DNA of 10,591 nt from an uncultured Collinsella sp. (lineage in GTDB: Bacteria > Actinomycetota > Coriobacteriia > Coriobacteriales > Coriobacteriaceae). Within the stretch, counting starts at the first letter, position 1. Each line of letters starts with the position of its first letter. The notes below the pieces were generated by a model. The model saw only the letters and a program-made list of their open reading frames with translations. It did not search any database and was not told where the DNA came from. Of the stretch, positions 5,901 to 10,591 are shown piece by piece. Location: assembly GCA_900550835.1 (NCBI GenBank), contig URTP01000069.1, positions 1-10,591 on the forward strand, written 5' to 3'. The position numbers were made by a program, and so were the translations under genes.

Positions 5901-7820
5901 CTACTCCAGCTCAAACGCTCCGGTGTAGAGCTGGTAGTAATACCCGCGCTTGGCGATCAGTTCGTCGTGGTTGCCGCGCTCGATGATACGGCCGTGGTCC
6001 AGACAGATGATCGCGTCGGAGTTACGCACGGTGGACAGGCGGTGTGCGATGACAAACGTCGTGCGGCCCTCCATGAGCTTATCCATGCCCGCCTGCACGA
6101 TGGCCTCGGTGCGGGTGTCGATGGAGCTCGTGGCCTCGTCTAGAATCATCGCCGGCGGATCGGCGACGGCGGCGCGGGCGATCGAAATTAGCTGACGCTG
6201 GCCCTGCGACAGCTGTGCGCCGTTGCCGGTGAGCATGGTGTCGTAGCCGTCGGGCAGGCGGGTGATAAAGTCGTCTGCGCCCGCGAGCTTGGCCGCTGCG
6301 ATGCACTCCTCGTCGGTGGCGTCCAGGTTGCCGTAGCGGATGTTGTCCATCACGGTGCCGGTGAACAGGTTCACGTCCTGCAGCACGACGCCCAGCGAGC
6401 GGCGCAGATCGGCCTTGCGGATCTTATTGACGTTGATGCCGTCGTAGCGAATCTTGCCGTCGGCGATGTCATAGAAGCGGTTGATGAGGTTGGTGATGGT
6501 CGTCTTACCGGCACCGGTGGCGCCGACAAACGCGACCTTCTGACCCGGCTTGGCAAACACGGACACGCCGTGCAGGACCTCGTGGTCGGGGGTGTAGCCA
6601 AAGTCGACGTTGTCCATGACCAGGTCGCCGCGCAGCGGGACGTACTCGATCTCGCCGGTTGCGCGGTGCGGATGTTTCCACGCCCACATGCCGGTGTGGT
6701 GGTCAGCCTCCTCGAACTCCCAAGTCTCGGGGTTCACCTGCGCGTTGACGAGCGTCACGTAGCCTTCGTCGGCCTCGGGCTTCTCGTCGATGAGCTCAAA
6801 GATGCGGTCGGCGCCGGCGAGGCCCATGACCACGGCGTTGATCTGCTGCGAGATCTGGCCGATCTGTCCGCAGAACTGCTTGGTCATGTTGAGGAACGGC
6901 ACCACGACGGCGATCGACAGCGCCATGCCCGAGATGCTCAGGTTGGGCACGCCCAGCGCCAGGAAAATGCCGCCCGCCAGTGCGACCAGCACGTAGAGCA
7001 GGTTGCCCAGGTTCATAAGGATGGGCATGAGGATGTTGGCGTACATGTTGGCCTTCTGGGAGACCTCGAAGAGCTTTTCGTTGCGCTCGTCAAAATCGGC
7101 CTCGGCGGCAGACTCGTGGCAGAACGCCTTGACGACCTTCTGACCGTTCATGACTTCCTCGATATGGCCCTCGACCACGCCGAGCTCGGTCTGCTGCGCA
7201 ATGAAGAAGCGCGCGGAGTTGGAGCCGAGCAGCTTGGTCATAAAGGTCATAAAGGCGACGCCGGCGATGATGACCAAGCACATCCACACGCTGTAGTACA
7301 GCATGATAAAGAACACCGTGACGATGATGATGATCGTCATGAGCAGGTTGGGCAGCGACTGGCTGATCATCTGACGCAGCGTGTCGATGTCGTTGGTGTA
7401 GTGGCTCATGATATCGCCGCGCTGGTGCGTGTCGAAGTAGCGGATCGGCAGGTCCTGCATGCGGTTGAACATCATCTCGCGCAGCTTCTCGAGCGAGCCC
7501 TGCGTGACGATAGCCATGGCGCGGTTCCAGAAGAGCGAGGACAGGACGCCGACGCCGTAAATGCAGGCGAGGGTGGTCACGAGCTGTGCGATCTTGGGCT
7601 GTGCGGCTTCCCAATCGCCCGACTGCCACGATTCGCCAATAATTTGCAGGGCGCTCTGCAGGAAGGTCGCGCCGATGGAGTTGATGATGGCGCAGAGCAC
7701 CACGCCGGCGACGACGAGGGGCAAAAGCACAGGATAGAAGCCAAAGAGCGTCTTGATGAGGCGCGACATGGTGCCGCCCTTGCGGTTGAGCGCGCGCTCG
7801 GCGGTCGTTGCCTTACTCAT
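5901..7820 (-). CDS. ABC exporter half-transporter with consensus catalytic residues (TM288-like)
   Basis: This 639-residue inner-membrane protein has a six-helix membrane domain (about residues 28-312) fused to an ATPase domain (about 400-635). The ATPase carries Walker A GATGAGKT at 433-440, Q-loop Gln481, signature LSQGQ at 537-541, Walker B MILDEATS with catalytic Glu562, and switch His593. All catalytic residues are present, while its signature has Gln in place of the usual Gly, as in the partner of a degenerate half. A segment of about 45 residues between the two domains (near 352-398) is rich in acidic, Trp and His residues and looks like a subfamily insertion. The ATG at 7818-7820 follows AAGGAGG by 8 bases and overlaps the preceding gene by 8 bases (ATGAGTAA), so translation is probably coupled. 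With that gene it likely forms a heterodimeric multidrug or lipid exporter. The substrate is unknown. Confidence 0.93.
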   Translation of the reverse strand: MSKATTAERALNRKGGTMSRLIKTLFGFYPVLLPLVVAGVVLCAIINSIGATFLQSALQIIGESWQSGDWEAAQPKIAQLVTTLACIYGVGVLSSLFWNRAMAIVTQGSLEKLREMMFNRMQDLPIRYFDTHQRGDIMSHYTNDIDTLRQMISQSLPNLLMTIIIIVTVFFIMLYYSVWMCLVIIAGVAFMTFMTKLLGSNSARFFIAQQTELGVVEGHIEEVMNGQKVVKAFCHESAAEADFDERNEKLFEVSQKANMYANILMPILMNLGNLLYVLVALAGGIFLALGVPNLSISGMALSIAVVVPFLNMTKQFCGQIGQISQQINAVVMGLAGADRIFELIDEKPEADEGYVTLVNAQVNPETWEFEEADHHTGMWAWKHPHRATGEIEYVPLRGDLVMDNVDFGYTPDHEVLHGVSVFAKPGQKVAFVGATGAGKTTITNLINRFYDIADGKIRYDGINVNKIRKADLRRSLGVVLQDVNLFTGTVMDNIRYGNLDATDEECIAAAKLAGADDFITRLPDGYDTMLTGNGAQLSQGQRQLISIARAAVADPPAMILDEATSSIDTRTEAIVQAGMDKLMEGRTTFVIAHRLSTVRNSDAIICLDHGRIIERGNHDELIAKRGYYYQLYTGAFELE

Positions 7821-9657
7821 GGGCCTCGCCTCCTTCCTGGGTCTGAACTTGCGTTGCGGTCATGTCGGTGTTGTCTGCCGCCGCGTTCGCGTCGCCAGAG
7901 ACGTCGTCGGCGTCTTGCGTACCTTCGGCAGACATCTTGTTTTGCGAGGTAAAGGTCTCGCGGTAGATCTCGCTCGTCTTAAGCAGCTCGTCATGGTTGC
8001 CGATCTGCGCGATTCGGCCGCCCTCCATGACGATGATGCGGTCTGCGTCCTGTACGGAGCTGATGCGCTGGGCGATGATGAGCTTGGTCGTGTTGGGCAG
8101 ATAGCTTGCCAGCCCTGCGCGGATCTTGGCGTCGGTCTTGGTGTCGACGGCGCTGGTGGAGTCGTCTAGGATCAAGATCTTGGGGCGACGCAGCAGGGCG
8201 CGTGCAATGCACAGGCGCTGCTTCTGACCGCCCGAAACATTAGAGCCGCCCTGTTCGATCCAGGTGTCGTAGCCCTTGGGGAAACCGTCGACAAACTCGT
8301 CGGCGCAGGCCAGATGCGCTGCCTCGCGGACTTCCTCGTCGGTGGCGTTCGGGTCGCCCCAACGCAGGTTCTCGGCGATGGTGCCGCTAAACAGCACGTT
8401 TTTCTGCAGCACCATGGCGACCTGGTGACGCAGCGCGTCCAGGTCGTAGTCGCGCACGTCCACGCCGCCCACGCGCACAGCGCCTTCGGTGGTGTCGTAC
8501 AGGCGGGCGATGCGGTTAACGAGCGTGGACTTGGCCGAGCCGGTGCCGCCGATGATGCCGATGGTCTCGCCGCTCGTAATGTGCAGGTCGATATCGTCGA
8601 GCGCCTGGCGCTTCGCATGCTTGGAATACTTAAAACTCACGTGGTCAAAGTCGATGGAACCGTCGGCAACCTCGAGCACGGGCTCGGCGGGATCGGCGAT
8701 CGTGGGCTCGGCGGCCAGCACCTCGGCAATGCGGTGTGCCGATTCGTCGGCCATGGTCACCATGACAAAGATCATCGACAGCTGCATCAGGCTCATGAGA
8801 ATCTGGAAACCATAGGTAAAGGTCGAGGAGAGCTGGCCCACGTCGAACAGCGTGCCCTGGCTCGTGATGATGAGCTTGGAGCCCAGGTAGATGATGACGA
8901 CAAACGCGCCGTTGACGCAGATGTTCATCATGGGGTTGTTAAAGGCGAGCAGCTTCTCGGCGCGGGTGAAGTCCATCTGGACATCGCGCGCGGCGGCCGC
9001 GAACTTCTCCTTCTCAAAGTCTTCGCGTACGTAGCTCTTAACCACGCGCATGCCGGTGACGTTTTCCTCGACGGACTCGTTAAGGGCATCGTACTTGTGG
9101 AACACGCGCGAGAAGATGGGGCGCACCTTAAAGATGATAAAGAACAGCCCAAAGCCCAGCAGCGGAATGATGACCAGGTAGACCATGGCAACGCTGCCGC
9201 CCATGATAAATGCCATGGTAAAGGCGAAGATCAATACCAGCGGCGCGCGCACGGCGATACGGATGATCATCATAAAGGCCTGCTGCACGTTGTTGATGTC
9301 GGTGGTCAGGCGCGTGACGAGCGAGGAGCTCGAGAACTCATCGATGTTGGCAAAGCTGAACGTCTGGATTTTGTAGAACAGGTCGTGACGCAGGTTCTTG
9401 GCGAAGCCGCAGCTCGCATGGCTGCAGGTGACGCCTGCCGCGGCGCCAAAAGCAAGCGATGTCAGCGCGATGAGCACCAAAAGGCCCGCGGTGGGAAGCA
9501 TCTCGGCTACGGTGGCGCCGTCTTTGATGGCGTCGATCAGGTTGGCGGTGATAAATGGAATCAGCATCTCGCAGAGCACCTCGCCAAGCACGAGCAACGG
9601 CGTGGCAACGGTGACTTTCATATAGTCGCGGATGCTGCCCATGAGGGTTTTAATCAT
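7813..9657 (-). CDS. ABC exporter half-transporter with degenerate ATPase site (TM287-like)
   Basis: This 614-residue protein has a six-helix membrane domain (about residues 17-302) followed by an ATPase domain (about 334-572). Walker A GGTGSAKS is at 370-377, Q-loop Gln418, and signature VSGGQ at 474-478. The Walker B ILILDD at 494-499 has Asp499 where the catalytic Glu should be, and the switch position is Gln530 (IIAQR) instead of His. In asymmetric heterodimers such as TM287/288 the same two changes mark the half that binds but hardly hydrolyses ATP, so this is a functional partner, not a broken gene. The last 40 residues form an acidic, Ala/Thr-rich, probably disordered tail after the ATPase fold. 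The ATG at 9655-9657 lies 6 bases after GGGAGGA and overlaps the MarR stop by 8 bases (ATGATTAA). It is the second gene of the MarR-ABC operon. Confidence 0.93.
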   Translation of the reverse strand: MIKTLMGSIRDYMKVTVATPLLVLGEVLCEMLIPFITANLIDAIKDGATVAEMLPTAGLLVLIALTSLAFGAAAGVTCSHASCGFAKNLRHDLFYKIQTFSFANIDEFSSSSLVTRLTTDINNVQQAFMMIIRIAVRAPLVLIFAFTMAFIMGGSVAMVYLVIIPLLGFGLFFIIFKVRPIFSRVFHKYDALNESVEENVTGMRVVKSYVREDFEKEKFAAAARDVQMDFTRAEKLLAFNNPMMNICVNGAFVVIIYLGSKLIITSQGTLFDVGQLSSTFTYGFQILMSLMQLSMIFVMVTMADESAHRIAEVLAAEPTIADPAEPVLEVADGSIDFDHVSFKYSKHAKRQALDDIDLHITSGETIGIIGGTGSAKSTLVNRIARLYDTTEGAVRVGGVDVRDYDLDALRHQVAMVLQKNVLFSGTIAENLRWGDPNATDEEVREAAHLACADEFVDGFPKGYDTWIEQGGSNVSGGQKQRLCIARALLRRPKILILDDSTSAVDTKTDAKIRAGLASYLPNTTKLIIAQRISSVQDADRIIVMEGGRIAQIGNHDELLKTSEIYRETFTSQNKMSAEGTQDADDVSGDANAAADNTDMTATQVQTQEGGEAHE

Positions 9658-10153
9658 CCAGTTCCTCCCAGGTTACACGGATTTTCTCGAGCATTTCGGC
9701 GAGCTGCTCGCGCTCGTCGTGGGTGAGGGCACTAAAGGCTTGCTCTCTAAAGCGAATGCGGGCCGCCTGGTCGATGCGGGCGTTTTCCCGGCCGGTTTCG
9801 GTCAGGCGAATGGTGAGCTGCCGTCGATCCTTGGGGTTACGGCTGCGCTCGATGAGGCCGTTGAGCTCGAGCTTGGACAGGATCTCGGAAAGCGACCCCG
9901 GCTTGAGGTCAAAGTGCATGCCGAGTTCCTGCTGCGACATCTCGCCGCCGGGTTGCTTGGCCAGCAGGCAGATGATGGGCGCCTTGCCGGACACGCCTCC
10001 GCCATGAAAATGCATGTAATGGCCGCAAAAGCCCAGGCCGCTCAGGATGCGCTTGGCGAGTTTGTCTTCGGCGCTGACCGCTTCGGGTATGTCTACCGGT
10101 TGCGACGGGTCACCGCCGGGCTCATGCGGAAGGACGAGTGGTTCAACACACAT
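9650..10153 (-). CDS. MarR-family transcriptional regulator of the ABC exporter operon
   Basis: This 167-residue protein has the length and layout of a MarR regulator: dimerisation helices at both ends around a winged helix-turn-helix at about 72-121 (MSQQELGMHFDLKPGSLSEI, then the wing RNPKDRRQLTIRLT). MarR proteins bind palindromic operators as dimers and usually release DNA when a ligand binds. A His-rich stretch GHYMHFHGG lies at 44-52 before the DNA-binding domain; it could be a ligand or metal contact, but that is speculation. The ATG at 10151-10153 follows GGAG by 12 bases, a rather long spacing. It is the first gene of an operon with two ABC half-transporters, both junctions overlapping, so it probably represses its own efflux operon through the dyad at 10202-10216. 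Confidence 0.92.
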   Translation of the reverse strand: MCVEPLVLPHEPGGDPSQPVDIPEAVSAEDKLAKRILSGLGFCGHYMHFHGGGVSGKAPIICLLAKQPGGEMSQQELGMHFDLKPGSLSEILSKLELNGLIERSRNPKDRRQLTIRLTETGRENARIDQAARIRFREQAFSALTHDEREQLAEMLEKIRVTWEELDD

Positions 10154-10201
10154 ATCTAAGCTTCGCTCCTTTCTTTAGTTAGGTAGTTGAATTGTTTTGT
10201 G

Positions 10202-10216
10202 CCTAACCAATTTAGG
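10202..10216. promoter_or_regulatory. Candidate MarR operator over the -10 element
   Basis: CCTAA-N5-TTAGG is a perfect 15-bp dyad lying across the -10 hexamer. A third copy of the half-site, TTAGG, is at 10179-10183, and a longer pairing exists between TTAGTTAGG (10175-10183) and CCTAACCAA (10202-10210; 8 of 9). Binding here would block RNA polymerase, fitting autorepression. Confidence 0.6.
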
Positions 10217-10237
10217 AGCACGGTAAATAAATGTCAA
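10209..10237 (-). promoter_or_regulatory. Sigma-A-type promoter of the MarR-ABC operon
   Basis: On the minus strand, TTGACA (10232-10237), a perfect -35, is followed after exactly 17 bases by TAAATT (10209-10214; 4 of 6 matches to the -10). Transcription would begin near 10202, with a leader of about 50 bases. This is the clearest promoter in the window and lies in a locally AT-rich stretch. Confidence 0.75.
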
Positions 10238-10262
10238 GGTACCAAACTTATTATGTTCGAGC

Positions 10263-10314
10263 GGCACTTAGGGACGTTCCTTATGTGCCGGCATTTGGGG
10301 ACACTCCTTGTGTC
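10263..10314. repeat. Pair of short hairpins, GGGAC-type intergenic repeat
   Basis: GGCAC (10263-10267) pairs with GTGCC (10285-10289), with an inner GGGA/TCCT pairing. Eleven bases later GACAC (10300-10304) pairs with GTGTC (10310-10314). Both loops carry TCC-type motifs matching a preceding GGG(G)AC. It resembles in style the palindrome at 2236-2266. It sits upstream of the MarR promoter, in the region between divergent genes. Confidence 0.55.
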
Positions 10315-10349
10315 GACTAGTCATTTAAGAACGTCCATTACAGTCGAAA

Positions 10350-10380
10350 TTGTCAGCCCGGGCCCGTCTCGGGCTACGAT
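10350..10380 (+). promoter_or_regulatory. Weak candidate promoter for the plus-strand gene at the right edge
   Basis: TTGTCA (10350-10355; 5 of 6 matches to the -35) and TACGAT (10375-10380; 4 of 6 to the -10) are 19 bases apart. The spacer contains the hairpin GCCCG/CGGGC (10356-10360 with 10370-10374). Transcription would begin near 10387 and give a leader of about 200 bases before the GTG at 10586. Confidence 0.3.
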
Positions 10381-10386
10381 TGAGGC

Positions 10387-10585
10387 GCGCCCAGAACGGG
10401 CCGCCGACCGGGCGCCCGCGCACGGCCGAACGTCCCTGCCCCCGAGAGGGCCCGTTGGGTGCTGCCGGCGCGGGACGCGCCGCCCCCGACGGCTGATAGG
10501 AAAGTGCCGGGCAGGTGCCGCGGCTGGGAATGTGAGTGCCGAGGGGGGGGCCATCCGGTCGAACGACTACCGGAAGGATACCACC
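10387..10585 (+). ncRNA. Putative structured 5' leader, GC-rich, not identified
   Basis: This stretch has no convincing gene. It can form several stems: 10390-10402 with 10449-10459 (11 bp with a 2-base bulge), GGCGCG/CGCGCC at 10467-10481 with a 3-base loop, and CCGGT/ACCGG at 10555-10573. GTGCCG occurs three times (10504, 10515, 10536), and a run of eight G lies at 10543-10550. By eye it lacks the cores of the cobalamin, TPP, FMN, SAM, glycine and lysine riboswitches. It may be a leader RNA or only structured spacer DNA. Confidence 0.3.
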
Positions 10586-10591
10586 GTGAAA
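10586..10591 (+). CDS. Start of an unidentified plus-strand gene (two codons)
   Basis: GTG AAA at the right edge follows GGAAGGA by 7 bases, a good ribosome binding site. The protein would begin Met-Lys. No more can be said from this window. It would diverge from the MarR-ABC operon. Confidence 0.45.

Noticed and set aside
6570..7952. Open frame of 460 codons on the plus strand
   Set aside because: Codon-aligned antisense of the 639-residue ABC half-transporter, which has all its motifs on the minus strand.
7813..9657. Degenerate Walker B and switch residues as signs of a pseudogene
   Set aside because: The frame is intact, the overlaps are tight, and the Asp and Gln substitutions are the typical ones for the low-activity half of heterodimeric exporters.
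8314..9726. Open frame of 470 codons on the plus strand
   Set aside because: Codon-aligned antisense of the 614-residue ABC half-transporter; no recognisable domain.
10490..10545. Possible cobalamin riboswitch (GGTGCC and GGGAA-like words)
   Set aside because: The conserved core box and its order are missing; the words alone are too short to support the call.
10321..10554. Open frame of 77 codons on the minus strand
   Set aside because: Arg/Pro/Ala-rich translation from GC-rich DNA, ending in the intergenic repeat, with no ribosome binding site or domain I can support.

Overview
This window looks like chromosomal DNA of a GC-rich Gram-positive anaerobe of the Coriobacteriia, most like Collinsella. 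That placement is an inference from the GC-rich coding style, the strong AGGAGG-type ribosome binding sites, the protein families, and intergenic palindromes with GGGAC/GTCCC cores that I associate with that group. I cannot confirm the species by reading alone. All complete genes except one lie on the minus strand. There are no tRNA or rRNA genes, transposases or CRISPR arrays.

Layout. (1) Bases 1-978, minus: N-terminal 326 residues of the RNA-binding transcription accessory protein Tex, cut by the window edge. (2) Bases 1053-4479, minus: a three-gene operon of an SDR oxidoreductase, an OFA-type major facilitator transporter and a Gfo/Idh/MocA oxidoreductase, ending in an intrinsic terminator. 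A LysR-type regulator (4713-5591, plus) diverges from it. The 233-bp divergent region holds back-to-back promoter candidates and several dyads in the usual arrangement for LysR control. (3) Bases 5592-5900: the end-to-end junction between the LysR gene and the ABC operon, filled by three consecutive hairpins; one has perfect 37-bp arms. (4) Bases 5901-10153, minus: a MarR regulator followed by the two halves of a heterodimeric ABC exporter. Both junctions are 8-base overlaps. Upstream is a near-consensus sigma-A promoter whose -10 lies inside a CCTAA-N5-TTAGG dyad. (5) Bases 10263-10591: a palindromic repeat, then about 200 bases of very GC-rich structured DNA leading to a GTG start at the right edge, a possible structured leader RNA.

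How the genes may work together. The LysR protein probably senses a small molecule and switches on the SDR-transporter-Gfo operon. Both oxidoreductases carry an Asp at the end of the second Rossmann strand, which favours NAD. With an OFA transporter, a family that includes antiporters, they could carry out a redox-balanced conversion (oxidation then reduction, such as an epimerisation) of an imported compound. The substrate cannot be read from the sequence. The MarR-ABC operon looks like an inducible efflux module. The downstream half-transporter has the consensus catalytic residues; the upstream half has Asp and Gln in place of the catalytic Glu and switch His, as expected for the asymmetric TM287/288 type.
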